Assembly (NCBI RefSeq): GCF_024710485.1
Contig: NZ_JANJUQ010000019.1
Location: forward strand, 32,460-96,459
Direction: 5' to 3'
DNA from: Flavobacterium sp.
GTDB taxonomy: Bacteria; Bacteroidota; Bacteroidia; Flavobacteriales; Flavobacteriaceae
Length of the DNA: 64,000 nt
The notes below the pieces were generated by a model. It made no database searches and was not told where the DNA came from. It saw only the letters and a list, made by a program, of their open reading frames with translations. Each line of letters begins with the position of its first letter. Position 1 is the first letter of the stretch. Of this stretch, positions 18,330 through 27,304 are shown piece after piece. The position numbers and the translations under genes were made by a program.

Positions 18330-18767
18330 ATGAAAGCAGTTCACATACTATTGGTAGAAGACAATGAAGGGGATATTATCTTAACCTTGGAGGCTTTTGA
18401 AGAAAGCAAGGTAAAAACAAATATCAGTGTAGTCAAAAACGGTCAAGACGCTTTAGATTTCCTATTCAAAAGAGCCGCATTTAATGCCGCGGAAACACCG
18501 GACCTGATATTGATGGACATAAACATCCCAATTTTCAGCGGCCATGATGTCTTAAAAATAATTAAGAGCGATGACATTTTGAAAACCATACCTGTGATCA
18601 TGCTCACCACTTCAAGCAACCAAAAAGATATTGATAAAGCTTATCAAAACTACACTAACAGTTATGTTACAAAACCAATAGAAATGGATGATTTTTTAAA
18701 AACCATATTGAAAATTGAGGAGTTTTGGCTTCAGTTATGCAAACTACCCAATAACAATGTTAAATAA
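18330..18767 (+). CDS. Single-domain response regulator (Rcp1-like)
   Basis: This 145-residue receiver domain has no output domain. The start is the ATG at 18330, 5 bp after the kinase stop. It has the acidic pair in LLVEDNEGD, the phosphoacceptor Asp63 in LMDINIP, a Thr/Ser at LTTSS, and the Lys of VTKPIEMDDF. The VEDNEGD and long alpha4-beta5 insertion resemble Rcp1-type regulators that pair with PAS/phytochrome kinases. It is the likely phospho-partner of the 1750-residue kinase. Confidence 0.9.
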   Translation: MKAVHILLVEDNEGDIILTLEAFEESKVKTNISVVKNGQDALDFLFKRAAFNAAETPDLILMDINIPIFSGHDVLKIIKSDDILKTIPVIMLTTSSNQKDIDKAYQNYTNSYVTKPIEMDDFLKTILKIEEFWLQLCKLPNNNVK

Positions 18768-18826
18768 ATATTACCGGAAGTGTGAAATACATCCGGTTAC
18801 GCTGAACTTTATCCTGTCATACCCTT

Positions 18827-19831
18827 ATGGAAAACTTAAAAATACATATTCTTGTTGTTGAAGATAATCCCGGAGATTACTTATTAATTGAAGAAAATCT
18901 GCACGAAAAATTTGAAAATGCTACCATTGATCATTGTACCGATTATCAGTCGGTTCTGGATAAGTTCAAATCCAATGCCGCTTATTCCATCATACTACTC
19001 GATTTTAACTTGCCCGACTTAGAGGGAATTCATTTGGTAGATAACGTACAAAACTTAGCGCAAGATGCGCCCATCATCATATTAACCGGTTACAGTGATA
19101 TCAAAATGGCCAGAGAAAGTTTGGCCAAAGGGGTTTCTGATTTTCTGATCAAGGACGAAATTAATGCCGAAATTTTATACAAATCAATTGTTTATGCTTT
19201 GGAAAGAAAAAAATTCGTGTACGAACAAACCAAATCCAAAGAAATCTACCAACATCTATTCAATTTTACGCCGCAGCCACTCTGGCTGTATGATGCCGAA
19301 TGTCTGACATTTTTGGATGTAAACGAAGCAGCAGTGCGCAAATACGGCTACAGCCGTGAGGAGTTTTTAAAAATGACCATCAAAGACATCAGACCCCAAA
19401 TCGAGATTGATACCCTAAACCAACAACTAGCAAAGCCTGTAGCGGAAAAAGAGCAAGCGTTTGCCGGTATCTATACACACCAACTCAAATCTGGAGATAC
19501 CATAAAGGTAGAAATATACAGTGGTGATATGGAGTACAATGGTCGAAAAGCACGAATTGTATTGTCTAACGACATCACCGACAAACTCAATCACTTGCAA
19601 ACCATCGAAGGGCAAAACATGAAACTCAAAAAAATTGCTTGGACACAATCGCATATCGTAAGAGCACCCATATCCAGAATATTGGGTATTTTAAACCTCA
19701 TTGAAATGCTCTCTTATGATTCGAAAGAAATGCCATTCTTGCTCCATCAGCTTCGCGTTTCAACCGATGAAATGGACACCATAGTTCGCGAAATTGTGAA
19801 CGAAAGTCAGCTAATCAATTTTAAGGAATGA
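18827..19831 (+). CDS. REC-PAS-HisKA protein lacking a kinase ATPase domain
   Basis: This 334-residue protein has a receiver domain (1-125, phosphoacceptor Asp59 in LLDFNLPD, Lys in FLIKDE), a PAS domain (about 140-260) starting YQHLFNFTPQPLW, and a HisKA-like helix pair at 265-330. His276 lies in TQSHIVRAPISRILG, the H-box form of Bacteroidota PAS kinases. The protein stops right after the dimerisation helices; no N, G1 or G2 box follows. It may act as a phosphotransfer relay (Asp to His) or a dominant dimerisation partner. It sits between two single-domain receivers. It is not a frameshift product in any obvious way, because the next gene starts 4 bp later with its own ATG. Confidence 0.85.
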   Translation: MENLKIHILVVEDNPGDYLLIEENLHEKFENATIDHCTDYQSVLDKFKSNAAYSIILLDFNLPDLEGIHLVDNVQNLAQDAPIIILTGYSDIKMARESLAKGVSDFLIKDEINAEILYKSIVYALERKKFVYEQTKSKEIYQHLFNFTPQPLWLYDAECLTFLDVNEAAVRKYGYSREEFLKMTIKDIRPQIEIDTLNQQLAKPVAEKEQAFAGIYTHQLKSGDTIKVEIYSGDMEYNGRKARIVLSNDITDKLNHLQTIEGQNMKLKKIAWTQSHIVRAPISRILGILNLIEMLSYDSKEMPFLLHQLRVSTDEMDTIVREIVNESQLINFKE

Positions 19832-19835
19832 CAAA

Positions 19836-20225
19836 ATGACTACCAAAGTATTAATCATAGATGACGATACTATTTATCAAGTAATAACCAGTAAAACCTT
19901 AAAAAAACTGGATAACAAACTTGAGGTTTTTCCTTGTTTGAATGGCAAAATCGGTCTTGAAACTTTGTTGCAAAAATATACTGAGCAGGAACGTTTTGTG
20001 CTTCTCTTAGATTTGAATATGCCCGTCCTTGACGGCTGGGAATTCATTCATGAGTTTGAAAAACTTAACTTCCACCACAATAGCAACATCGACATTTACA
20101 TCATTTCCTCATCTACAGATCAAATTGATATCACTAAAGCTCAAAACATACTGTTTATCAAAGAATTTTTATCTAAACCGGTAGCCGTTAGTAAATTTGA
20201 CAAAATCTTAAACGGAAATTCATAA
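19836..20225 (+). CDS. Single-domain response regulator
   Basis: This 129-residue receiver has IIDDDTIY at the acidic pocket, Asp59 in LLDLNMPVLDGW as phosphoacceptor, SSS at the Thr/Ser position, and Lys in FLSKPVAVSKF. There is no output domain. It starts 4 bp after the REC-PAS-HisKA gene and is the last member of the signalling cluster. It may receive phosphate from His276 of the preceding protein, which would make a kinase, receiver, His relay, receiver chain; this is inferred from order only. Confidence 0.9.
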   Translation: MTTKVLIIDDDTIYQVITSKTLKKLDNKLEVFPCLNGKIGLETLLQKYTEQERFVLLLDLNMPVLDGWEFIHEFEKLNFHHNSNIDIYIISSSTDQIDITKAQNILFIKEFLSKPVAVSKFDKILNGNS

Positions 20226-20277
20226 CACTATGCACAAAAAGAAATGGCGACCTCTTACAATAGCTGTTTCTTATACA

Positions 20278-20685
20278 CTAATTTCCCCGATAAGTGGCAT
20301 AGCCGTAAGCAGACAATGTTATGGGAACATGGTAGTGACTATCATCTGAAATTTCAAAAACAACTTCGATAAAGGGATAAAAACTTTGAGTCTTATTCTT
20401 TTCGAAATAGGCTTTGGTAAAATACCTCAGTTTGTAAACACCTAAGTTCGATGTTGAGTGTTTCAAAAAATCCGTTATTCTCCCATTTTGGTCGGTTACT
20501 TTCTGATCTACTTGGTGCCATAACTTTGTTTTTTCATCCATTTTCTCCAAAGTAATGGTAACACCGCTAGCCGGCATCCCTTTACTCACATCAAGAATGT
20601 GACTGGACAATTGATATTCGCCTTTTTGAGCAACTACATTTTTTGACATTAAGGCCAAAAGAAGAAATAATAGCATCTTTTTCAT
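20278..20685 (-). CDS. uraH: Secreted 5-hydroxyisourate hydrolase (transthyretin-like)
   Basis: This 135-residue protein has a Sec signal peptide (about 1-20, ending VVAQ). The mature domain matches HIU hydrolases: SSHILDVSKGMPASGV (catalytic His), a YKLRYFTKAYF strand, HYHVPITLS, and the C-terminal YRGN, a variant of the YRGS tetrapeptide. The enzyme hydrolyses 5-hydroxyisourate in urate breakdown. A periplasmic form with no neighbouring uricase or OHCU decarboxylase gene is unusual. It is the third gene of a leftward set with a Crp-like regulator and a GlcG/HbpS-like protein. Confidence 0.88.
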   Translation of the reverse strand: MKKMLLFLLLALMSKNVVAQKGEYQLSSHILDVSKGMPASGVTITLEKMDEKTKLWHQVDQKVTDQNGRITDFLKHSTSNLGVYKLRYFTKAYFEKNKTQSFYPFIEVVFEISDDSHYHVPITLSAYGYATYRGN

Positions 20686-20700
20686 AACAACATATTTATT

Positions 20701-21213
20701 TTAATTATTTAATACTGAAAGGGTTTGTTTGGCTAATAAATCATCCTGTTCCGGACCGCCGCCACCGGCTATACCAATACTCCCCACTAAATTATTATTG
20801 ATTACAATGGGTACTCCTCCTCCCAATAAAAGCAGTTCTGATACAGTACTCAAATAAGATGTATCCGGATTAGTAGCCACATTGCGAGACAATTGCAGCG
20901 TAGCAGTTTTAGTGGATAAAGCTGTAAAAGCTTTTCTTTGAGCCGCTTTTACATTGTGCGGCCCTACTCCATCACCGGATGTTAGTAGTATAACATTCCC
21001 TGCCGAATCCAGAACAGCCACAGCTATTTTTTTATCGGATTCCTCGGCTAACGTATTAGCTCTCAATAATAAGGCCAGCGCACCTTTCTGATTCAAACTA
21101 CTACTGGGAGTTAAGTAACTGGGAGTTGCCGATTTGGATTGACTCCCCTGATGCCCGATTTGTGCCATCAATAAAGTAGTACCGCTTAAAAATAAGAAGA
21201 GTATCTTTTTCAT
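20701..21213 (-). CDS. Secreted GlcG/HbpS-like (DUF336) protein
   Basis: This 170-residue protein has a signal peptide (1-17, ending LMAQ). The rest matches the GlcG/HbpS family: AVAVLDSAGNVILL, the KAAQRKAFTA helix, LLLGGGVPI, and the Gly-rich IGIAGGGGPEQDD motif near the end. Members bind haem or cobalamin, or have unknown roles in glycolate or diol operons. It lies 15 bp upstream of the HIU hydrolase gene, so the two secreted proteins are likely made together. The actual ligand is unknown. Confidence 0.8.
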   Translation of the reverse strand: MKKILFLFLSGTTLLMAQIGHQGSQSKSATPSYLTPSSSLNQKGALALLLRANTLAEESDKKIAVAVLDSAGNVILLTSGDGVGPHNVKAAQRKAFTALSTKTATLQLSRNVATNPDTSYLSTVSELLLLGGGVPIVINNNLVGSIGIAGGGGPEQDDLLAKQTLSVLNN

Positions 21214-21275
21214 CTGTTTTTTGAAGCAAAGATATTGCCTCGAGAGAAAACAAGCGTTGATCTATATCAACGTTT

Positions 21276-21845
21276 TCACAGTTTTGCCTTTATCCTACTC
21301 AGGGTGGAAGGTGACATACCCAGGTATGAAGCGGCAATTTTATTGGAAACTCTAAGTAATAATTTAGGCTGGTTTTTAATTACCCAGCGCACTTTGCTTA
21401 GCGCGTCATACCCTTGAAAGCCGTATATACGCTCCTGAGCGACTATAAATCCTAATTCTAAGATTTCAGTGTATATGCGACTAAATGCAGGTTCTGTTTG
21501 AACCAAATGGTAGAAATCTTCCCTTTTTATGCAAAGCAGTTCGGAGGGCTCAAGGGTTTGCAAGTATTCCTTTGCCGGTTGCTGATCTATAAAACTCGGC
21601 AAGGCAGTAACAAAAGTGTTTTCAAAGGCAAAATAACGAGACAACTCCTGCCCATCCGGAGTAATGGTAAATAACCTAACCGCGCCTTTGTTTACAAAAT
21701 AGTAATAGGCAGCCACATCATCATATTGAATCAGGATTTGATTGCGTTTGGTTTGGATTTTAGTAAAGCGAGACACTATAGCTTCTAATCTTACAGAATC
21801 TATTGGTGCTTTGCTTAAAATAAATTGCCATAAGACTTTATACAT
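21276..21845 (-). CDS. Crp/Fnr family transcriptional regulator
   Basis: This 189-residue protein has a cyclic-nucleotide-binding-like beta barrel (about 20-130; IQYDDVAAYYYFVNKGAVRLF, TPDGQELSRYFAFEN). A short C-terminal HTH has the recognition segment AASYLGMSPSTLSRIKAK. The barrel lacks the clear phosphate-binding R-S motif of Crp, so the effector is unknown. A perfect -7 box (TACTTTTG on the minus strand, 21868-21875) lies 23 nt upstream of the ATG. It is the first gene of the set with the DUF336 and HIU hydrolase genes (62-bp gap) and probably regulates them. Confidence 0.87.
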   Translation of the reverse strand: MYKVLWQFILSKAPIDSVRLEAIVSRFTKIQTKRNQILIQYDDVAAYYYFVNKGAVRLFTITPDGQELSRYFAFENTFVTALPSFIDQQPAKEYLQTLEPSELLCIKREDFYHLVQTEPAFSRIYTEILELGFIVAQERIYGFQGYDALSKVRWVIKNQPKLLLRVSNKIAASYLGMSPSTLSRIKAKL

Positions 21846-21867
21846 CAGTTATGAATTACTTGAAAAA

Positions 21868-21875
21868 CAAAAGTA
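21868..21875 (-). promoter_or_regulatory. Promoter -7 box of the Crp-like regulator set
   Basis: On the minus strand this reads TACTTTTG, a perfect match to TAnnTTTG. It is 23 nt upstream of the regulator start codon. No -33 TTG was found at the usual distance. Confidence 0.5.
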
Positions 21876-21949
21876 AAAAACCATATTCACTTTTTGGGCA
21901 TAAAAAGAACATCACTAGAATTTTAAAATTTTGTTATTGACATAGTATC

Positions 21950-23068
21950 TTAATAATACTCAATCTCATAAACCACTTCTCTCTGTTTCGATTTTCCTGA
22001 ATAGGTTGTAATGGTCTTGATCAAATGGTCATACTCATTATAAATGTATTCCGTTTGCAAATTCCCTTTCTCATCTGTTGTTTCTGTTTTTGCCAACGAA
22101 TCATTTTCCGAATGAAAATAGTAGGTAAAACTAAAATTACCCTGTTGCCTACTCAAGCCCTCTTGGATCTCAGAATATTTTAAGAGATTGTTTTCATATT
22201 TTTTAGTGCGTTTGGTTTGAGAGGTTACCATACCATCGGAATTGTTCTTTTTAATTTCAATGAAAGTAATTAAATTTTTGTCTTTATCGTAGGCATAACT
22301 CCTTTCAATGGTTTCATTATTGTCTTTTAAAACCTTTTTTATCAACAGTCTGTTTTTATACTCTAGCTCAACCCATTTATATGATTTTTTCTCTTTCAAC
22401 ACATTGTTTTCAAAGATGCTTTTAGTAGATTCTGAAAAAACAATTTGGTTATCCTTGTTGTACTTATAAATCCTCTCAATAACTACTTTTGTCTTTGTAT
22501 CTGCTTGACTAATTTGTTCATTTCGAACTAAATTCTCACCGGAATAGTAAAAATGGTTGACGTAAGCTCCGGTAACATCTGTAGTAGAAACCAATCTGTT
22601 TTTTTTGTCATAATACTGATTTCCGGTTACCCTTAAGGTGCTGTCTTTTTCTAATTTATAGGAGATTCCTTTTAAGATGTTTCCCTTACTGTCAAGAGTC
22701 AATTTGGTAGATGTTATTTCATCGGGTAGCTTGGTATTTCCGCTCTGAGTATGCTTATACGTTTTTTTTCTGGTAAACTCAACTATCTTATCTCCTTTGT
22801 ATTTAGTAATCGTACTTATGGTAAAATCATTCCAATAAACAGTTCTCTCAATGTGTCTCCCTATCGAATCAAATTTATCAACGGTCGGATTGCCATCACC
22901 GCGTTTGGTGATTTGTTTGAAAGGCTTTTTCGAAAAAAACCATCTATCTCCCGGATTTTCAGTATTTTGAAAGGAATTTTCTAAATCAAAATTAGGCGTA
23001 GGGTCATTAATTTGTCCCGAACAGAAAGTTGAGATTAATAAAACGGCCTGATACAATAGTTTTTTCAT
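21950..23068 (-). CDS. Secreted protein with YD/RHS-like repeats
   Basis: This 372-residue protein has a signal peptide (1-18, ending CSGQ). The rest is a series of short strands with the pattern YD.KNRLVSTTD, YNKDNQIVFSE, YDKDKNLITF and YNEYDHLIKTI, typical of degenerate YD/RHS-like repeats found in many secreted Bacteroidota proteins. No toxin or catalytic domain is visible. It starts 4 bp after the gene at 23073-24224, so the two are probably one transcript. Function unknown. Confidence 0.75.
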   Translation of the reverse strand: MKKLLYQAVLLISTFCSGQINDPTPNFDLENSFQNTENPGDRWFFSKKPFKQITKRGDGNPTVDKFDSIGRHIERTVYWNDFTISTITKYKGDKIVEFTRKKTYKHTQSGNTKLPDEITSTKLTLDSKGNILKGISYKLEKDSTLRVTGNQYYDKKNRLVSTTDVTGAYVNHFYYSGENLVRNEQISQADTKTKVVIERIYKYNKDNQIVFSESTKSIFENNVLKEKKSYKWVELEYKNRLLIKKVLKDNNETIERSYAYDKDKNLITFIEIKKNNSDGMVTSQTKRTKKYENNLLKYSEIQEGLSRQQGNFSFTYYFHSENDSLAKTETTDEKGNLQTEYIYNEYDHLIKTITTYSGKSKQREVVYEIEYY

Positions 23069-23072
23069 TCGG

Positions 23073-24224
23073 TTACTTTATTTTTTCAACCAGTTTCATG
23101 AATTGGTGATAGTATTGCATTACTCCGGAAAAACTCCAATTTTGAACCGTTGGCTTCATCACCGCACCGCTCATGTTTTTCCAATCAAAAACATAATAAG
23201 AAAAGTGCTCTCCCGTTGGAGGTTCAATTTTAATGATGTTGGGCTGATTATCTTTGAAATAAAAAGTTTCTTTGAAGTATTTGTTTTCGCGATTGTAGAT
23301 GTTGTAAATGATTTTTTGAATTTGGTCCTTTTTCTTGTAAACGATAAGGGTGTTTTTAGACAATGGATTTCTCCAGTAATCGTAATCATCTTTGATGGTT
23401 GTGGGCTTCAGTAATTTGTCTTGGTCAATTTTGAGAACCAAGCTGTCTGCATTTTCAAAAAAATCATCGTCTAACAAGGCGACTCTAATCCCATACCGTA
23501 TTTCACCTTCGTATAAAACGTAGCGGAATTTATTTTCAATTTTCAGTAAAATCAAATTAGTCCTTTGAAAACTCCTGTCATACAAAACTTCATAATCCTC
23601 GATTTGGTTCTGAGCCATACAAAACGCTGCAATCTCACTGGCTTCTGTAAACTGTTTTGTAGTAGACCATTTAAGAAATGATTGCAGGTTAAAGCAAGTC
23701 GAAAATTCATTGTACTTTGCGGTCAGCATGTCGATGTACTGAAGATTTTTTTGGTCTTGTTGTGGGTCGCCGTTGCTTCTTTGAAGTACTATTTTGCTTT
23801 CTTCCTGATAAATCCGATACAATCCTAAATCTATATTCGGTGTTGAATTCCCGGAGCAATTGCCACTTTGAGTCACTTTCTCCAAGTAGAAACAAATGTA
23901 ATTTTTGTCAATCATTTTATATTTCCCCGTAGAACTGGTAAAACAATCATTTCCACAGGGAGCGGAATAAGCACTTCTAAAGGTTCCGTCTGGGTTTATG
24001 GAGATGTTATTGCCATAATTAAAACGATTTTCACCGATGTTTTGAGGATAAAGAATGTACTCGTCTATCTTATCATTTACGATTAGTTGGTTTATTTTCC
24101 AACTGCCTTGGAAATCGGTAATCTCATGGTTGTTTGTGGCCGAGTTAAATCCGGGATAATGAACCTGTTTTTGCCCAAAACAGCTATACGAGAGTAATAG
24201 AAATAGTAGCAATATTTTTTTCAT
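23073..24224 (-). CDS. Secreted hypothetical protein
   Basis: This 383-residue protein is not recognised. The start chosen is the ATG at 24224 (MKKILLLF...), which gives a clean signal peptide ending CFGQ; an in-frame TTG at 24242 would add six residues. The N-terminal half (DFQGSWKINQLIVND..., then SINPDGTF and GKYKMIDKNYICFYLE) has the look of a small lipocalin-like barrel with four cysteines. The C-terminal half contains Tyr-rich strands. It is co-oriented with the YD-repeat gene 4 bp downstream. Confidence 0.75.
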   Translation of the reverse strand: MKKILLLFLLLSYSCFGQKQVHYPGFNSATNNHEITDFQGSWKINQLIVNDKIDEYILYPQNIGENRFNYGNNISINPDGTFRSAYSAPCGNDCFTSSTGKYKMIDKNYICFYLEKVTQSGNCSGNSTPNIDLGLYRIYQEESKIVLQRSNGDPQQDQKNLQYIDMLTAKYNEFSTCFNLQSFLKWSTTKQFTEASEIAAFCMAQNQIEDYEVLYDRSFQRTNLILLKIENKFRYVLYEGEIRYGIRVALLDDDFFENADSLVLKIDQDKLLKPTTIKDDYDYWRNPLSKNTLIVYKKKDQIQKIIYNIYNRENKYFKETFYFKDNQPNIIKIEPPTGEHFSYYVFDWKNMSGAVMKPTVQNWSFSGVMQYYHQFMKLVEKIK

Positions 24225-24344
24225 AACAATTTCTTTATACAATTAAGAGTCATTTTTTTTGGGAAAAGGTTGGAATTCTTACTGATTTTACCTCACTTAA
24301 CTGATTTAAAACAATCATAAAAGCGCAATAACGCTCGCTTAGTA

Positions 24345-24989
24345 TCATTTGTTTTCTTCAATTACATGATTAGTATCTTGTCTATTCATTGCTGATTTTT
24401 CAAGCATCAAATTCAACTTGCCAAAATCGACCTCAACTTTCTTATCGGCTTTTGCTATTTCTTGTAAAATCATAAAAGGATTAAATTGTTTTTGTGTAGA
24501 ATTATAAATATTTACTCTCACAACTAAACCGGCTGAAATCGCTTTTCCATTTTCATTACCAACCAGACTATTGATGTAATCCGTGTTGTTGATTCTCCCT
24601 TTTTTAGTGATATAAACCTCAAACTTTCGTCCATTCGAATCAATATGATATTTTGAACATTTGAAGCCCTCAATTACCGCCATTTTATCTGCTTTGGTAA
24701 TTTCAATTTTCGTTCTTGATTTGCCTTTATCATCACGAAACTCGAGATTCTGATATTCAATTACCGCCTTGTTTGACTCGATATTGGCTATTTTACCCTT
24801 GTAGTAAAGAAAATTCCTTTTCATTTGGATGTTATCAACAAATATAATTTCGGGATACTTTGTTGAAATACTCCACAACGTTGTTTTTTTATCTACCAAA
24901 TACTTGGCTTCATAATCAAAAACTACAGAAGCATACTTGCTGAAGGTCAAAAAAATAATACTTAGTAACAGCGGTTTAATGCCAGTCAT
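24345..24989 (-). CDS. Secreted GLPGLI-like hypothetical protein
   Basis: This 214-residue protein has an N-terminal hydrophobic signal (MTGIKPLLLSIIFL...). It resembles the secreted GLPGLI-type beta-rich proteins of Flavobacteria in pattern: an early YEAKYL strand, an AVIEYQNLEFRDD strand, and a central GFKCSKYHIDSNGRKFEVYITKK segment. There is no catalytic motif. Neighbours are other small secreted proteins. Function unknown. Confidence 0.65.
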   Translation of the reverse strand: MTGIKPLLLSIIFLTFSKYASVVFDYEAKYLVDKKTTLWSISTKYPEIIFVDNIQMKRNFLYYKGKIANIESNKAVIEYQNLEFRDDKGKSRTKIEITKADKMAVIEGFKCSKYHIDSNGRKFEVYITKKGRINNTDYINSLVGNENGKAISAGLVVRVNIYNSTQKQFNPFMILQEIAKADKKVEVDFGKLNLMLEKSAMNRQDTNHVIEENK

Positions 24990-25132
24990 ATTTTAGGTGT
25001 TGGTGCTCACGCCTCTTCGAAAACCTATGATAACGAATGCAGCGAATTGAGTATTTAGGCTAAGATAATAGTTTTTCGTCAAATGGATTGAGGTAAGAAT
25101 ATCAGACTGTAACAGTTCAGAACTTACAACAG

Positions 25133-25762
25133 TTATCTTTTTATAACTATTTTCTGGTTTAAGTTTCCGGTTGCTGTTTGAATTCTTACAAAATAAATCC
25201 CTTCATTTAATGCCTCTAAATTCAAGGTATTTGTGGCTACTTCTTTGATGTGATTAACTAACCTACCGGTTTGGTCAAAAATATCTATTTGATCTATTGG
25301 TAAAGGACTTCCGTTGTATTCAAGTATTCCTTTGGTTGGATTTGGATACAAAAAGTAATCCCCTTTGTTATTTTCAAAATTTTGGTTTGTCAAATAGGAT
25401 ACGGTAGTGGTTTTGTTATCTGTTGTTGCAAAATAATCACACGCTGTTTGCGACGTGGAGAGCATTATGGTAACATTCACAGTATACTCGCCTGCTGTTG
25501 TTAGTGGAATTAGAAAATTGTTGTCAAAATTCAGAATTGGCAACGTATTGTCGAACCAATAACAAACAGTCAAATCGATTACATTTCCTGTCACAGTATA
25601 AGTGTTACTTAAATAACCCGAACCTGTTCCTGATATAGCTTTAACATTTACATTAACGCCTCCAACCACAGCAGTAGCGTTTAATTGCGTAATCAAAATG
25701 TTCTGGCTGTATGAAAATAAAATCGAACCAAAAGTGACTATAATGATTAATAGTTTTTTCAT
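25133..25762 (-). CDS. T9SS type A sorting-domain protein
   Basis: This 209-residue protein has a signal peptide (1-19, ending SYSQ). A short beta-rich region (20-125) follows, then a T9SS type A C-terminal sorting domain from about 136: YPNPTKGILEY, IFDQTGRLV, LNEGIYFVRI, ending KIVIKR. The sorting domain directs export across the outer membrane by the type IX system and cell-surface attachment or release. The remaining region is too short to suggest an enzyme, so it may be a small adhesin-like protein. Confidence 0.85.
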   Translation of the reverse strand: MKKLLIIIVTFGSILFSYSQNILITQLNATAVVGGVNVNVKAISGTGSGYLSNTYTVTGNVIDLTVCYWFDNTLPILNFDNNFLIPLTTAGEYTVNVTIMLSTSQTACDYFATTDNKTTTVSYLTNQNFENNKGDYFLYPNPTKGILEYNGSPLPIDQIDIFDQTGRLVNHIKEVATNTLNLEALNEGIYFVRIQTATGNLNQKIVIKR

Positions 25763-25829
25763 GATATTTTAAAATTAACAAATGTCACTTTCCGTTTTGT
25801 TTTTTTGAAGATAACAGGCGTATAGCATC

Positions 25830-26414
25830 TTACTGCTCTTTCGGACTCTTTTTGCCGCTGATAATTTTTGAGATGAGTCCTTGTTGAGACGTGAATTCAG
25901 CATAAAAGACACCGGCTAAGTGAATAAGAATAAATGGAATGAGGTAATAAAGCGACAACTCATGTATTTCCTCCATGAAATCCTTCATGTCTTTCGGACC
26001 AAATTTAATGATCAAACCGGTAATTAAAGATATGGCAAAACAAAAATAAAAAACCAAATAAACCCAATATTGAAACTTAACCTTGGTTGACAATTGGTTG
26101 TTGAAAGGATTAGAAAACTTCATCGATCCAAAAAATGGAAGCATCAGCCTTAAGAAAAACAATCCGGTTAAAACATAACCAAGATAGATATGCCAATCCC
26201 ACATGGGCTTTCTGATTTGTTTGGCTAGAACAATAAGCTCATCTCGTGATAAGGTTTGGTCTTTTGTGGCCAAGTAGTTTTGAATGATGTCAGCTACATT
26301 GTCCTTATTCATCCAAGTCAATCTTAAAAAGATGGTAACGAGCAATAGCAACATGTTGATGGCAATCGCCCAATGCATGATTCGGTAAATTCCGGAGTAG
26401 CTTTTATGTTCCAT
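25830..26414 (-). CDS. Cytochrome b561-type membrane protein
   Basis: This 194-residue membrane protein has four helices and histidines placed as in cytochrome b561/b6-type haem proteins: His14 in RIMHWAIA, His75 in WDWHIYLGYV, and later histidines in IHELSLYY and FILIHLAGV. It would carry electrons in the inner membrane, perhaps for a periplasmic dehydrogenase. The 29-bp repeat at 26512-26540, which resembles a promoter, lies about 100 nt upstream. Confidence 0.82.
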   Translation of the reverse strand: MEHKSYSGIYRIMHWAIAINMLLLLVTIFLRLTWMNKDNVADIIQNYLATKDQTLSRDELIVLAKQIRKPMWDWHIYLGYVLTGLFFLRLMLPFFGSMKFSNPFNNQLSTKVKFQYWVYLVFYFCFAISLITGLIIKFGPKDMKDFMEEIHELSLYYLIPFILIHLAGVFYAEFTSQQGLISKIISGKKSPKEQ

Positions 26415-26511
26415 AATTCAGTCTATTATATTTTTACTATCAATGACAATACAAAGTTTAACGTTTCGCTGCTTACCGAATATCGGATACCGGCGAACTG
26501 CTTACATAACG

Positions 26512-26540
26512 CTAAGGTAAAGTTTTTACGCGAAAAATAG
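26512..26540 (-). repeat. 29-bp promoter-like repeat, copy 1
   Basis: It matches 27305-27333 at 26 of 29 bases. Read on the minus strand, it ends in TACCTTAG, close to the -7 box TAnnTTTG, and carries a conserved upstream CTATTTTTC. It lies 98 nt upstream of the cytochrome start. The surrounding sequence from about 26460 is the kind of GC-richer intergenic repeat common in Flavobacteria. Confidence 0.5.
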
Positions 26541-26664
26541 AGTTGAATTTAAGAAAATCAAGCTGTAGCCGATAACCAATCTTAGTATTTGTCATTTTAT
26601 TGATATCGGTTCCCGGCAAACCAGACATAGCCTTCAATTTGCTTATATTCTGTTGGTACCGAAT

Positions 26665-27210
26665 TTAAAATTTTAGCATATTTTCTTTATACATAGTAAA
26701 ACTTTCTTTCAGAATTTTAATGGCAGTTTCCCTATCTAAAAAATCTTCAACAACAACTGTTTTTTTCTCCAGTTTTTTATAATCTTCAAAAAAACTTCTC
26801 ATCTCCGAAATAAAATGAGAGGGAAGTTCTGAAATGTCATTGATGTGACTCACACTCGGGTCACCTGCAGCCACAGCAATTATTTTGTCGTCTGCTTCTC
26901 CGTTGTCAAGCATTCGCATTACCCCTATTACTTTAGCGGGAACAATACACATCGGAACTACGTCAATTTGCGATAAAATAAGAATGTCCAGCGGATCTTT
27001 GTCATCACAATAAGTCTGCGGAATAAATCCATAGTTAGCCGGATAGTAAACAGAAGAGTAAAGTACTCTGTCAAGAAGTAAAAGGCCGCTCTCTTTGTCA
27101 AGTTCATATTTTGCTCTTGTTCCTTTCGGGATTTCAATTATGCCATTAACAATTTCAGGTAAATTGTCTCCTGGTGAAACGTCATGCCATGGATTAAATT
27201 TATTTTTCAT
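26665..27210 (-). CDS. ppa: Inorganic pyrophosphatase (family I)
   Basis: This 181-residue soluble enzyme has the family I signature in [12 protein letters not shown], with metal-binding aspartates. It also has the upstream [17 protein letters not shown] substrate loop, [11 protein letters not shown] and the downstream DDKIIAV. It hydrolyses pyrophosphate to drive biosynthetic reactions. The chosen start is the ATG at 27210; a TTG at 27270 would add 20 residues that do not match the family. A perfect -7 box lies about 95 nt upstream within a repeat. Confidence 0.94.
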   Translation of the reverse strand: MKNKFNPWHDVSPGDNLPEIVNGIIEIPKGTRAKYELDKESGLLLLDRVLYSSVYYPANYGFIPQTYCDDKDPLDILILSQIDVVPMCIVPAKVIGVMRMLDNGEADDKIIAVAAGDPSVSHINDISELPSHFISEMRSFFEDYKKLEKKTVVVEDFLDRETAIKILKESFTMYKENMLKF

Positions 27211-27304
27211 ACTATTTTGTATTGAATCTTTTTTCAGATAAGGTTGTTCTAACGTTTTTACAGCTATCAAGCTATAGCCAAGCTGTCCAACAGCTAACAG
27301 TCGA

